Of a stretch of DNA of 43,831 bases, positions 7,691 to 17,197 are shown piece after piece. The stretch is from an uncultured Muribaculaceae bacterium (lineage in GTDB: Bacteria; Bacteroidota; Bacteroidia; Bacteroidales; Muribaculaceae). The DNA is taken from the NCBI GenBank assembly GCA_910579995.1, contig CAJTWH010000025.1, forward strand, positions 1-43,831, in the 5' to 3' direction. Positions within the stretch are counted from its first letter, which is position 1. Each line of letters opens with the position of its first letter. A program made the position numbers and the translations under genes. The notes under the pieces are model-generated. The model was not told the origin of the DNA, did no database searches, and was given only the letters and a program-made list of their open reading frames with translations.

Positions 7691-9823
7691 ATGAGGATAA
7701 TACCAATCATCGCCATGGCAGCACTGCTCCCCGGCGCCTGCTCACGTCAGGCAAAAATAGAATATCCGGCCGCTCCGAGCGACAGCACCACTTACGAAGC
7801 GTTCGGAATGACGGTCAACGACCCTTACCGTCCCTTGGAGAATGACACATCGTCGGCAACCCTCGCTTGGGTTGAGGCCGAGAACAAGGTGACAGAAAAC
7901 TATCTGTCGCAGATACCATTCAGAAAAGGTATCCACAATCGCCTTGAGGTGCTCAACCGCTTCAAGCGACAAGGTCTGCCCTCGAAAGAAAACGATGGCA
8001 AGTATTATTTCTATGCCAACGACGGCACCAAGAACCAAAGTGTGCTTTACCGCAGCGACAGCTACGACGGCGAGCCCGAGGTATTCCTTGACCCCAACGA
8101 GCTCAGCGACGACGGCACCGTGGCTCTCACAGGCGTATACCAGAGCAACGACGGCAAATATACAGCCTATACCATATCTCGCTCCGGCAGCGACTGGACC
8201 GAAATCTATGTGATGGATACCGCGAGCAAGCAGCTCCTCGACGACCACATTGTATGGGCAAAATTCACCGACGCACAGTGGCTCGGCGACGGCTTCTACT
8301 ACAGCGCTTACGACGCCCCCGAAGCCGGCAAGGAATTCAGCAACGCCAATACCGGTCATAAGATATACTATCACAAAATCGGCACCCCCCAGAGCGAAGA
8401 CATACTTGCATTTGAAGACGACGCCCATCCTTACCATTTCCACAGCGCAGCTGTGGCTCATGACGGCAGCGCGATGGCTATCATCGGCGGAGGCGAAGGC
8501 ACCGGTGAGTCGGTGATGATACGCGATCTTCGCAAAAACGGAAAATGGGTGACAGTTGAAGAGTCGCAGGACTTCACCAACTCGCCCATAGCAATCATCG
8601 ACGGCAAACTCTATCTTTACACATCGGTGGGCGCACCTCGCAACCGTTTCGTGCTTGTAGACCCGGCCAAACCCACATCGAAAGACTGGACCGAAATCAT
8701 ACCCGAAGATCCCGAGGGCGGTGTACTTACATCGGTACAGTTCGCCGGCCCCGACCATCTTGTGGCAGTGTTCGACCGTGATGCCTCAAACCACGCATAC
8801 CTCTATACCAAAGCCGGTGAGATGGTGCGCGAGATAGAGCTTCCGACCTACGGAACTGTGGGAGTGTCGTCGAGCCGCGACAATGATGAGGTCTATTATG
8901 CTTTCTCTTCGTTTGTTTATCCGTCGGCACTCTTCAAATATGATATTGCAAGCGGAGAGAGCACACTCTATCATCAGACCGAAATCGAAGGCCTCAATCC
9001 CGAGGATTATGTCACAGAGCAGGTGTTCTATACCTCTTCCGACGGCACTAAGGTGCCTATGTTTACCGTGCGGCACAAGGATGTGATGCCCGACGGAAAG
9101 AACCCCGTATACCTCTATGGCTACGGAGGTTTCAACATCACTCTCAACCCGAGCTTCAATGCCAACCGTCTGCTTTGGCTTGAAAACGGCGGTATCTACG
9201 CGCAGGCCAATCTCCGCGGCGGTGCCGAATATGGCGACGAATGGCACGAGGCCGGTACGAAGATGAAGAAACTCAATGTTTTCAACGACTTCATCTCGGC
9301 TGCCGAGTATATGATAAATGAAGGCTGGACCACTCCCGAACTCATGACTATTGAAGGCGGCAGCAACGGCGGCTTGCTCGTAGGCGCTACCGTGAATCTT
9401 CGCCCCGACCTCTTCAAGGTGGCAATACCGCGCGTAGGCGTGATGGATATGATGCGTTATCATCTCTTTACCATCGGTTGGAACTGGGCCGCTGACTATG
9501 GCACAGCCGACGACAGCCCCGAGATGGCAAAGTATCTTCTCGATTATTCACCCGTGCATAACATCAGCAACGATGGCACACCCTATCCGGCTATACTTGT
9601 GACCACTGCCGACCACGACGACCGTGTAGTGCCCGCCCACAGCTTCAAATATGCCGCTACACTTCAGGCTTCCGACACCGGCGACGCTCCCAAGCTTATC
9701 CGTATCGACAGCAAAGCCGGTCATGGCGCAGGCAAGCCGATAAGCAAAGTAATAGACGAATATACCGATATTTACTCATTTATCTACAATAATCTCGGTA
9801 TAACACCCAAGACTGCTAAATGA
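7691..9823 (+). CDS. Prolyl oligopeptidase (S9A) family serine peptidase, lipoprotein
   Basis: 710 aa from the ATG at 7691; an upstream in-frame start at 7589 would overlap the channel gene and bury the signal peptide, so the later start is preferred. The signal ends in LLPGAC (Cys17), an imperfect lipobox of the kind accepted in Bacteroidota. The S9 beta-propeller occupies about residues 80-430 and the alpha/beta hydrolase domain the rest. The triad is visible: Ser558 in GGSNGG, an Asp in DHDDRVVP (643-644) and His678 in KAGHGAGKP. It should hydrolyse short proline-containing peptides outside the cytoplasm. Its stop overlaps the next start (9820-9823). Confidence 0.93.
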   Translation: MRIIPIIAMAALLPGACSRQAKIEYPAAPSDSTTYEAFGMTVNDPYRPLENDTSSATLAWVEAENKVTENYLSQIPFRKGIHNRLEVLNRFKRQGLPSKENDGKYYFYANDGTKNQSVLYRSDSYDGEPEVFLDPNELSDDGTVALTGVYQSNDGKYTAYTISRSGSDWTEIYVMDTASKQLLDDHIVWAKFTDAQWLGDGFYYSAYDAPEAGKEFSNANTGHKIYYHKIGTPQSEDILAFEDDAHPYHFHSAAVAHDGSAMAIIGGGEGTGESVMIRDLRKNGKWVTVEESQDFTNSPIAIIDGKLYLYTSVGAPRNRFVLVDPAKPTSKDWTEIIPEDPEGGVLTSVQFAGPDHLVAVFDRDASNHAYLYTKAGEMVREIELPTYGTVGVSSSRDNDEVYYAFSSFVYPSALFKYDIASGESTLYHQTEIEGLNPEDYVTEQVFYTSSDGTKVPMFTVRHKDVMPDGKNPVYLYGYGGFNITLNPSFNANRLLWLENGGIYAQANLRGGAEYGDEWHEAGTKMKKLNVFNDFISAAEYMINEGWTTPELMTIEGGSNGGLLVGATVNLRPDLFKVAIPRVGVMDMMRYHLFTIGWNWAADYGTADDSPEMAKYLLDYSPVHNISNDGTPYPAILVTTADHDDRVVPAHSFKYAATLQASDTGDAPKLIRIDSKAGHGAGKPISKVIDEYTDIYSFIYNNLGITPKTAK

Positions 9824-10770
9824 AATTAAGCACCCTTACTACGGTAGTCCTCGGCATGACGATATGCGCGGGGACTACCGCATGTTTTACAGGCGTGGAG
9901 AGCACTCCGCGCATTGATGCGTCGACAGTGAAAGAGCAGCGAGCGTCGGAGCCCGTTGCCGAAGCGTCGTATCTCGATGATATCCGTCCGCAGGCACCGG
10001 CGAAGTGGAAAACCGGAAAACGTTTCAGAGTGGCTGATGACAGGATATCGCTTATATTCAGCTCGCCTTCCGACGCGAGCATCAATCTTGTAGGGCATGA
10101 TATCGAATACCTTGGCCGCGAGGTCGGTACGAGTCTGACAGGAGCGGACGCGACTATCCTGAAGTTTACCGACGGAAGAGGACGTAAGTTTTATTACCGA
10201 CCCGACAATTACGACGCTGCGCGTCTTGATTCGGTGGAGTCGCTTGATGTGCCTTTTACGATAGATCTTGATGTGGTAGAGGCTGTAGACAAGAAAATGC
10301 GCGGCCGCCGGTATTATGTGCGTACTCCGCTTTGGTATTCCGCCGACAGTACTTTTACCCCTATATCCGGTCTGCGGCATGTGGAGGTGGAAATCGACAG
10401 TATCGTACCGGGCACAGCCAATTTCCCTGCAGCCGTATGCTTTCATGTTGCCGACAGCAAGAACGACAACGAATATGTTTTGCTGATGGGGCTCGGAAAG
10501 GGCAGAGGAGTTACGCGGACTTTCGACAGCCTCTTTGCCTTCGAAAATCCGCGCAAGCAATATCCTGAAATCAAAGATGATGTATGGGCGATGATTGTAT
10601 GTTCGCGTGTGAGAGCTGGAATGACCCGCGACGAATGTAGGCTCGCTCTCGGACAGCCGACAGATATTCTGCGTATACCTACCAACGGTGGTATGCAGGA
10701 GCGCTGGACTTATTCCGACGGTATATATCTGGTATTTGACGACGGATTTCTGACTCGCTACCGCCGTTGA
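9820..10770 (+). CDS. Probable lipoprotein with a BamE/SmpA-like C-terminal motif
   Basis: 316 aa. The N-terminal hydrophobic stretch ends at GTTAC (Cys22), a weak lipobox. Most of the protein is of unknown type. The last 60 residues (VRAGMTRDECRLALGQP, then RWTYSDGIYLVFDDGFLT) resemble the small alpha-beta fold of SmpA/OmlA (BamE) proteins, where a G-M-x-x-x-E-V-x-x-x-L-G-x-P pattern is typical; this is motif likeness, not proof of a Bam role. It is coupled to the prolyl oligopeptidase gene by ATGA, and its 3' end overlaps the convergent EamA gene by 13 nt. Confidence 0.75.
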   Translation: MKLSTLTTVVLGMTICAGTTACFTGVESTPRIDASTVKEQRASEPVAEASYLDDIRPQAPAKWKTGKRFRVADDRISLIFSSPSDASINLVGHDIEYLGREVGTSLTGADATILKFTDGRGRKFYYRPDNYDAARLDSVESLDVPFTIDLDVVEAVDKKMRGRRYYVRTPLWYSADSTFTPISGLRHVEVEIDSIVPGTANFPAAVCFHVADSKNDNEYVLLMGLGKGRGVTRTFDSLFAFENPRKQYPEIKDDVWAMIVCSRVRAGMTRDECRLALGQPTDILRIPTNGGMQERWTYSDGIYLVFDDGFLTRYRR

Positions 10771-11672
10771 TTGTCGCTCTGCAGTGCCCGGCTTGAGGTC
10801 ACGAGCCATACACCGCTGAAAATGAATACTACAGCTACAGCCTTGATAAGGGTGAAATGGTCCATGCCTATCGCTATGCCGACTATGGTGGCGATGACGG
10901 GCTGAACGTAATTATATATTCCGACAACGGTAGGGCGGAGATTCTTCTGACCTATCATCACACAGATATATGCTATATATGTGGCGCCTATCACCACAGC
11001 TGCTATTCCGAGCCATTCGTTGAGGCTTATTGCCTGCCATTCGGTGGCGGATATGATGGGTAGGCTGAAGGGGAGAGATACGATAGTAGCCGAAAGAAAC
11101 ATCCATTTCATCAGCGTCACCAGTGAGTATTTCTTTATGAAATTGCGGTAAAGCGTGAGGTAGAGAGCATAGCTTAGCTGAGCCATCAGGACAATAAAAT
11201 CACCTAAAGCCGGATTTGGAGCCTCACTTTGCTGAGAATTGTTTCCCAACATCAGAATGAGTGCGCCTGCCGCGCCTATGACAATGCCGCCGGCCTTGCG
11301 CATACTGATAGGCTCGCGCAGAATCAGCCATGCCAGCAGCATTACCCACATTGGCATGGTGGTGGTGACAAGACTTGCCTCTCCGGGAGTGGTGAGGCTC
11401 ACGCCCATGATGAAACAACCCTGATTGAAGAATACGCCCAGCAGCCCCGCGCCCCCGAGAAGGAGCTTGTCGGTGAGGGGAACATGCTCCTTTGGCAAGA
11501 ATAAAGATGTAATCCAGAATAGTGCGGCAGCTCCTGCCATACGGAAATCCACAAGCAGAAAGGGGGCTACTACACCTGAAATAAGAACCAATTTGACGAT
11601 GGGGGCCATCAAGCCCCACATGACATTTGCACTCAACATGGCCAAATGTCCTTTTACCTTAAAATCGCTCAT
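10758..11672 (-). CDS. EamA/DMT-family transporter
   Basis: 304 aa, very hydrophobic, with ten predicted membrane helices arranged as two repeats of five, the layout of the drug/metabolite transporter superfamily. Recognisable stretches are the N-terminal ANVMWGLMAPIVK and the second-repeat region around AVVIGATYIAY and NYVQPVIA. Members export or exchange amino acids, nucleotides or other small metabolites at the inner membrane; the substrate cannot be told from sequence. A 185-bp palindrome-rich spacer separates it from folC upstream, and its end overlaps the convergent lipoprotein gene. Confidence 0.9.
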   Translation of the reverse strand: MSDFKVKGHLAMLSANVMWGLMAPIVKLVLISGVVAPFLLVDFRMAGAAALFWITSLFLPKEHVPLTDKLLLGGAGLLGVFFNQGCFIMGVSLTTPGEASLVTTTMPMWVMLLAWLILREPISMRKAGGIVIGAAGALILMLGNNSQQSEAPNPALGDFIVLMAQLSYALYLTLYRNFIKKYSLVTLMKWMFLSATIVSLPFSLPIISATEWQAISLNEWLGIAAVVIGATYIAYICVMIGQKNLRPTVVGIYNYVQPVIATIVGIAIGMDHFTLIKAVAVVFIFSGVWLVTSSRALQSDNQRR

Positions 11673-11695
11673 AGGAAAAAACAGACAGATTATTT

Positions 11696-11851
11696 AAGTT
11701 TCGCGAGCGAAACTTGTTTATTTTGTGTGTTTAAAATGTTTAAGAAGTTTAGAATTACATTGGTAAATGTAAACTTCCTAAACTTGATAAACTGCGCTGA
11801 AGGCGCTTTAAACCTCAAGTTTTCAAGTTGCAAGGCAACTTGCGAAACTTG
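11696..11851. repeat. Palindrome-rich intergenic element, AAGTTTCGC family
   Basis: The spacer between the EamA gene and folC holds a perfect 20-bp palindrome-like stem (11696-11715, AAGTTTCGC facing GCGAAACTT), then GTTTA repeats, an inverted pair GAAGTTTA/TAAACTTC, and CAAGTTGC/GCAACTTG (11824-11842) leading into GCGAAACTTG. The outer ends are inverted copies of AAGTTTCGC, giving a compact element of about 155 bp without coding sense. Related stems occur at 21514-21533, 26333-26501 and 30716-30735. Confidence 0.7.
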
Positions 11852-11857
11852 AACTGA

Positions 11858-13162
11858 TTACTCGGCAAACTGCTTTAGTGCGAGAAGGTCGGCAACCACA
11901 AATGTGCTGCCTCCCACGAAAATTGTATCTCCGTCCCGTGCGGCCATTTGCGCTGCCTCGAATGCTTCGGCTACAGATTGATATGCTTTGCCGTGGAGGC
12001 CGCATGCGAGTGCGGTCTCGGCTGTTGATTCCGAGGCCCGTCCGCGCTGCACACTCGGTGTGGCGAAATAATATATGGCCGTTTGCGGCATTTGCTGCAT
12101 GATTGCTGTTACATCTTTATCATTGACGAAGCCGATAACGATATGGAGAGTTCCCGAGCCTGCTATTTTTTTCAGTGCCGGCCCGAGCCAGCGCCAACCG
12201 CCGATGTTGTGCCCCGTATCGCAGATAACGCGCACCGGTGTGTGGCAAAGCACCATCCAGCGTCCGGCCAACCCCGACAGGGAGCAGACATTGCCGAAGC
12301 CTGTCGCCACAGCATTGCTGTCGATTTTTGGAAAAAGAGGGGTGATGAACTGCAATGCGCACAATACCGTGGCTGCATTCTCTCGCTGGCAGTCGCCGCA
12401 GAGCTCGCCTTTGAAGTCGCCCCAACGGGTACCTGTATATATTATGCCATCGTCGGTGATTTCTGCACTGTTGTATGGCTTCTCTGAAGAGGCTACACAA
12501 ATAGTGCTTTCCGTTTGCGAAGCTTTGCTCTTGAATACTTCAAGAACCTCACCCTCGGCGTTGCCTATCACTACGGGCACTCCGGGCTTGATAATGCCCG
12601 CTTTTTCGGCAGCAATCTCCGCTTCGGTGTTGCCTAATATTGCAGTATGGTCGAGCGAGATATTGGTGATGACAGATACTATCGGTGTGATTATATTTGT
12701 GCAGTCGAGACGTCCTCCGAGCCCGACTTCAATTACGGCAACATCGACATTTTGGTCAGCAAACCAGCGGAAAGCCATTATCGTTGTCAGCTCGAAGAAT
12801 GTGGGGTGTAAAGCCTTGAGCTCTTCATCCGCGAGATATTCCGCTACGAAATCCACAACGAAATTTTTGCTTACCGGAGTGCCGTCGACGCGAATGCGCT
12901 CTCTGAAATCAATCAGGTGGGGCGATGTATAAAGCCCGACTTTATAGCCGGCCGCCTGCAGGATTGCTGCTATGGTCGAGGCTGTGCTGCCTTTGCCGTT
13001 TGTGCCTGCAACGTGTATGCAGGTTAGCTGTTTGTGAGGGTTGCCCCAGTGCTCCGCCAAGGTCTTGGTCGTTTGCAGCCCGGGTTTATATGCCCCTGCG
13101 CCAAGATTCTGAAACATCGGCACTTGGGCATAGATATAATCGAGAGTCTCCTGATAGTTCAT
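11858..13162 (-). CDS. folC: Bifunctional folylpolyglutamate synthase/dihydrofolate synthase
   Basis: 434 aa, Mur-ligase-type ATP-dependent enzyme that adds glutamate to dihydropteroate and to folates in the cytoplasm. The ATP-binding loop is at residues 51-57 in HVAGTNGKGSTAST, followed by SPHLIDFRERI, the folate-binding segment, and EVGLGGRLDCTN, which holds the metal-binding region. DTGHN in the C-terminal half is also typical. Length fits the family. It begins 1 nt after the chromate-transporter gene's stop on the minus strand, so it is very likely part of the long smpB-mutS2 operon. Confidence 0.96.
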   Translation of the reverse strand: MNYQETLDYIYAQVPMFQNLGAGAYKPGLQTTKTLAEHWGNPHKQLTCIHVAGTNGKGSTASTIAAILQAAGYKVGLYTSPHLIDFRERIRVDGTPVSKNFVVDFVAEYLADEELKALHPTFFELTTIMAFRWFADQNVDVAVIEVGLGGRLDCTNIITPIVSVITNISLDHTAILGNTEAEIAAEKAGIIKPGVPVVIGNAEGEVLEVFKSKASQTESTICVASSEKPYNSAEITDDGIIYTGTRWGDFKGELCGDCQRENAATVLCALQFITPLFPKIDSNAVATGFGNVCSLSGLAGRWMVLCHTPVRVICDTGHNIGGWRWLGPALKKIAGSGTLHIVIGFVNDKDVTAIMQQMPQTAIYYFATPSVQRGRASESTAETALACGLHGKAYQSVAEAFEAAQMAARDGDTIFVGGSTFVVADLLALKQFAE

Positions 13163-13163
13163 G

Positions 13164-13733
13164 TTAGAATATTATTAAGCCAACAATACCCGCCAGAATG
13201 ATGAGGATAATCGGGTGAATCTTTGTATACAAAGTCGCAGCCAACGAAAGCGCGCAGAGTATTATGCTTTTAGTAAGATCTGACGGTGTCGTGCCGAAGT
13301 TCGCGCCGTTCATCAGCAACAGGGCAGCCGAGGCTATCAGACCGACTACGACCGGGCGCAGACCGTTGAAGATACCCTTGAGGGCGACGCTGTCTTTATG
13401 GCGCGAAATAAAATGGCCGGCATAGCGCACGAGCACGAAACTGGGCAATATGACTACGAGAGTGCATATCAGGCTGCCCAATATGCCGTAGAGAGGATGA
13501 TTTAACTCCGGTGAGGAGGCCATGGGTGCGACATAGCCGATATAGGTGGCAGAGTTGATACCTATCGGGCCGGGAGTCATCTGTGAGATTGCCACGATGT
13601 CGGTGAATGTCTGCTCGGTGATCCATCCGGGAGCCACTATCTCATTCTCAATAAGAGCCAACATAGCATATCCGCCTCCAAAACCGAAGAAACCGATTTT
13701 GAGGTAGCTCCATATCAGTTTGAGGTATATCAT
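13164..13733 (-). CDS. Chromate transporter half-protein (second of pair)
   Basis: 189 aa, one CHR domain. Short-chain CHR proteins work in pairs, one carrying each half of what is a single protein in long ChrA transporters. The hallmark FFGFGGGYAMLALIE is near the N-terminus, followed by TPGPIGINSATYIGY and several membrane helices. The pair is expected to be an inner-membrane anion exporter; chromate is the known substrate of the family, but the physiological substrate in gut bacteria is uncertain. Its start overlaps the stop of the partner gene (13730-13733). Confidence 0.92.
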   Translation of the reverse strand: MIYLKLIWSYLKIGFFGFGGGYAMLALIENEIVAPGWITEQTFTDIVAISQMTPGPIGINSATYIGYVAPMASSPELNHPLYGILGSLICTLVVILPSFVLVRYAGHFISRHKDSVALKGIFNGLRPVVVGLIASAALLLMNGANFGTTPSDLTKSIILCALSLAATLYTKIHPIILIILAGIVGLIIF

Positions 13734-14290
13734 GATTTTTTAAGCGATCTGTGGGAGCGGACGGCAAGCCAATAACCTGCTGCTCCTCCGATGATGATAT
13801 ATAAAATCGGGTTTGATATATACGGTAGTTTAGACCAGATTAAAAGAGCTACAATAGCCGGAATCCAAGCCATTTTCCAACCGATACCGGCAGAGCGTGC
13901 AGTGGTGAAAACCGGTGCGATAATGAGAGCCACCACAACTGGGCGGATACCCTTGAATATCGCAGCCAATGTAGGATTGGTGATTATCAGTTCCGGAGTG
14001 AGGAACATGGCTATCAGCAGAATTATGATGAAAGATGGCAGTATGGTGCCGGCGGCAGCCACAAGCGCACCTTTGAGCCCCCGTAGTTTGTCGCCTACAA
14101 CCACTGCTATGTTGACGGCGAGCAAGCCCGGAAGTGTCTGGGCTACCGCGAGCAGGTCAAGGAACTCGCTGCGCTCGAGCCACTTCTGTTTGTCTACCAT
14201 CTCACGCTCTATCAGGCTTATCATAGCCCATCCGCCGCCAAAAGTGAAAGCACCGATTTTGGCAAAGATAAAGAATAATTTTGATAGCAT
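13730..14290 (-). CDS. Chromate transporter half-protein (first of pair)
   Basis: 186 aa from the ATG at 14288-14290; a longer reading to 14377 would overlap mutS2 and adds no membrane segment. The CHR signature is present as AFTFGGGWAMISLIE, then QTLPGLLAVNIAVVVGD, a slight variant of the partner's TPGPIGIN motif, as expected for the two non-identical halves. The helices AAAGTILPSFIIILLI and the C-terminal pair complete a half-transporter. It lies 4 nt after the mutS2 stop and overlaps its partner gene by ATGA. Confidence 0.92.
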   Translation of the reverse strand: MLSKLFFIFAKIGAFTFGGGWAMISLIEREMVDKQKWLERSEFLDLLAVAQTLPGLLAVNIAVVVGDKLRGLKGALVAAAGTILPSFIIILLIAMFLTPELIITNPTLAAIFKGIRPVVVALIIAPVFTTARSAGIGWKMAWIPAIVALLIWSKLPYISNPILYIIIGGAAGYWLAVRSHRSLKKS

Positions 14291-14294
14291 AATT

Positions 14295-16739
14295 TTAAAA
14301 TTCAACAACAGTAATGCCGGGACCGCCGAAACGCACGTCTTCGTCGTGATATGACTTGACAGCTTTGACTGAAGCAAGGTAATTGCGGATATATTGCCTC
14401 AGTGCGCCTGTGCCTGTGCCGTGGAGGATTCTGACTCGCGAGGAATTGAACTGAACGGCGTCGTCGATATAGTACATCACAGCCTGCACGGCCTCATCCG
14501 CCCTCATGCCGCGCACATCGATTTCATGGCTGAAATTGAGCTGGCGCTCGCGCGATGACTCCGATGTCTGCGACGAGATATACGACACACCCCCTTTGCT
14601 TTCTGCCGGCTTGCGGATAGTGCGTTTGAGGCGCGCGAGTTTCACGGTCATTTTCATTTGTCCGAAAACAACGATGGCGTCTTTGCCGGAAATGGAGTCG
14701 ACGGTGCCTACAGTGTTGCTGCCGTCGAGCACTACGCTGTCGCCGGCTTCTATCGGTTTGTCGGTATGTTCGGCGCGCGGCTTGCGGTCGGTTTTCTTCT
14801 TCTTGGCTTTGTCGAGCAGAGGGTGTCGGTCGGATTGCCGGGCTGTGATTGCCTGGCGTTCTTCCTCGAGCTTGCGGCGGGCTTCTTTAGTGGCCTCTTT
14901 GTCGGCCTGCGCGCTGCGGATGTCGCGGATAGTTCGCTCGATGGCGGCATTGGAGCCTTCGAGAATCCTCTTGGCTTCCTCGCGGGCCTCGCTGATGATC
15001 TCGCGTCGTTGCTGGCGGAGGCGTTCGGCGTCTTCACTGTAGCGGGCGAGGGTTTCCTCGATAGCTTTTTCTTTCCTGCGTATGTCGGCGCGTTTGTTTT
15101 CCCAATACCGGCGGTCGCGTGCGATATCGAGCAGATACTTGTCGAGGTTGACATAATCGCTGCCAACAATTTCGCGTGCGTCATTGATGATGTCATCGGG
15201 CAGACCGGTCTTGCGTGCGATTTCTATGGCGAAAGAGCTGCCGGGCTGTCCGATTGCGAGTTTGAACTGCGGCCTCATCTGCTGGCGGTCGTAGAGCATG
15301 GAGCCGTTGACAAGTCCGGGCGTCTCTTCTGCAAATTGCTTCAGATTATGGTAGTGGGTGGTAATGACGCCCCACATACCTTTGGCGTTGAATTGCTTTA
15401 GAAGTGCCTGAGCGATAGCTCCGCCTATCTGCGGCTCTGTACCCGATCCAAACTCATCTATCAGAATGAGTGTGGAGGCATTGCCGTGGGCGAGGAAAAA
15501 CTTCATGTTGCGCAAGTGCGACGAATATGTCGAGAGGTCATCCTCTATCGACTGGTCATCGCCTATGTCGATGAAAATACTTTCGAAAATGCCGAGGTGC
15601 GAATTGGAGTGCAGCGGAGGGAGTATGCCGCACTGCGCCATGTACTGGACTATGGCTACGGTCTTGAGCGTTACCGATTTACCGCCCGCGTTCGGGCCTG
15701 AGATAATCAGAAGCCTGCGGTCGGGGGTAAGGGTGATGTCGAGAGGTACTATCTCTTTTTCCTGACGGCGGAGCGAGAGAGCGAGCCCCGGGTGTCGTGC
15801 TCCATACCATTCGAGCTCGGTGCTGTCGGATAGCGCCGGCATTTCGGCGTCGACAGTGCGGGCATATTCGGCTTTGGCGTGGATGAAGTCAAATACACCG
15901 AGTTGCTCGAAACCGGTGATGAGCTCGTCGATTCTCGGCCTGATTGTATTGGCGAGTCCTTGGAGAATCCTTACAATCTCGCGCCGCTCTTCAATAGAAA
16001 GCTCGCGCAAGCGGTTGTTTGCCTCTACCACTTCAGCCGGTTCGATATAGAAGGTCTTGCCCGAGGCCGATTCATCGTGTACGATACCGTTGATCTTACG
16101 TTTATACATCGGCGAGACGGGTATGACAAGTCGGCCGTCGCGTACGGCGGGAGTTGCGTCGGCTTCGAGATAGCCGTCGCGCACGGCAGCTGCCATCACG
16201 CGGCGCATGGCAGCGTTTATGCCGGCCGAGGCTGCCGACATTGCGCGTCGGATTTCAGCGAGCTCGGGCGAGGCGTTGTCTTTGATTTCTCCATGTCGGT
16301 CGACAATGCGGTCGATTGCCGCGGCAATGTCGGGGAAGGCCTGCAGGTCGGCGGCCAGGGCGTCGAGGGCTGGGTAGGGGGTGGCGTTGCTGTCGTCGCG
16401 CCGTGCTTTCGCAAAAAAGGCCGAGATGTCGGCCATGGCTGCCAGAGAAGCCCGCAGGCCGGGCAAAGTGCTCTCAGCCGGCCATGTGCCGGGCACGCGC
16501 AGGGCAAGCAGCGCCGCACGGCAGTCGTGGATATTGCCGCTTGGGAAACCGGCCTCAGAGCTGATGATGGCGAGCATTTCGGCAGTTTCGTGCAGCAGGC
16601 GGCTCACAGAGGCGTAGTCGGTGTGGAAAGTCATCTCACGGCAACGGTCAACACCTACAGGCGACGAGCAAAGGCGCGAGATATGCTCGCGCACGCCGTC
16701 GAATCCAATTTTATGTTCTAATGTGTCGGGATAAATCAT
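14295..16739 (-). CDS. mutS2: Endonuclease MutS2
   Basis: 814 aa. Order of parts: N-terminal helical core domain (about 1-300), the MutS-type ATPase with Walker A GPNAGGKS (around residue 345) and FIDIGDDQSIEDDLSTYSSH, a long charged coiled-coil region (about 510-640), a KOW-like segment (IEAGDSVVLDG), and the C-terminal Smr domain with DVRGMRADEA and LHGTGTGALR, ending GPGITVVEF. MutS2 proteins act on branched DNA or, in some species, on collided ribosomes; the neighbouring smpB fits a ribosome-rescue link, though this is only suggestive. Start overlaps the smpB stop (ATGA). Confidence 0.96.
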   Translation of the reverse strand: MIYPDTLEHKIGFDGVREHISRLCSSPVGVDRCREMTFHTDYASVSRLLHETAEMLAIISSEAGFPSGNIHDCRAALLALRVPGTWPAESTLPGLRASLAAMADISAFFAKARRDDSNATPYPALDALAADLQAFPDIAAAIDRIVDRHGEIKDNASPELAEIRRAMSAASAGINAAMRRVMAAAVRDGYLEADATPAVRDGRLVIPVSPMYKRKINGIVHDESASGKTFYIEPAEVVEANNRLRELSIEERREIVRILQGLANTIRPRIDELITGFEQLGVFDFIHAKAEYARTVDAEMPALSDSTELEWYGARHPGLALSLRRQEKEIVPLDITLTPDRRLLIISGPNAGGKSVTLKTVAIVQYMAQCGILPPLHSNSHLGIFESIFIDIGDDQSIEDDLSTYSSHLRNMKFFLAHGNASTLILIDEFGSGTEPQIGGAIAQALLKQFNAKGMWGVITTHYHNLKQFAEETPGLVNGSMLYDRQQMRPQFKLAIGQPGSSFAIEIARKTGLPDDIINDAREIVGSDYVNLDKYLLDIARDRRYWENKRADIRRKEKAIEETLARYSEDAERLRQQRREIISEAREEAKRILEGSNAAIERTIRDIRSAQADKEATKEARRKLEEERQAITARQSDRHPLLDKAKKKKTDRKPRAEHTDKPIEAGDSVVLDGSNTVGTVDSISGKDAIVVFGQMKMTVKLARLKRTIRKPAESKGGVSYISSQTSESSRERQLNFSHEIDVRGMRADEAVQAVMYYIDDAVQFNSSRVRILHGTGTGALRQYIRNYLASVKAVKSYHDEDVRFGGPGITVVEF

Positions 16740-17197
16740 TTGTGCATCAATCGGGCGAGATTTCGTTTGTCCTCGCGTTCTTTGATAGACTGTCGTTTAT
16801 CATATTCTTTCTTACCTCGGGCAATGCCGATAACAAGTTTGGCATATCCTCTTTCACTTATAAAAAGCCTCAGCGGCACAATAGTGTAGCCCGAATCCTT
16901 GCCCATCTTGCCGATCTTCGCTATCTCTTTTTTAGTGAGCAGCAGCTTACGGTCGCGGCGGGCTTCATGGTTATTGTATGTGCCATAAAAATACTGGGCG
17001 ATATTCATGTTTTTCACCCAGACTTCGCCGGCTGCGCTGACATAACAAAAGGTATCTACAAGCGAGGCGTGGCCGCTGCGGATACTTTTGATTTCTGTAC
17101 CGGTAAGAACGAGACCGGCAGTGAAAGTTTCTAAAATCTCGTAGTCAAAAGTGGCACGACGGTTTTTGATATTTATATCTTTTGGTTTTGTTTTCAT
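16736..17197 (-). CDS. smpB: SsrA-binding protein SmpB
   Basis: 153 aa from the ATG at 17195-17197, preferred over an upstream in-frame extension because SmpB proteins start MKxK just before NRRA. SmpB binds tmRNA and brings it to stalled ribosomes. Seen: IKNRRATFDYEI, GLVLTGTEIKSIR, the SYxxxxxGEVW-like stretch (SAAGEVWVKNMNIAQY), RDRKLLLTKKEI, and the basic C-terminal tail with GKKEYDKR, which forms a helix in the mRNA channel. Overlaps both mutS2 and the Yip1-like gene by ATGA. Confidence 0.97.
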   Translation of the reverse strand: MKTKPKDINIKNRRATFDYEILETFTAGLVLTGTEIKSIRSGHASLVDTFCYVSAAGEVWVKNMNIAQYFYGTYNNHEARRDRKLLLTKKEIAKIGKMGKDSGYTIVPLRLFISERGYAKLVIGIARGKKEYDKRQSIKEREDKRNLARLMHK

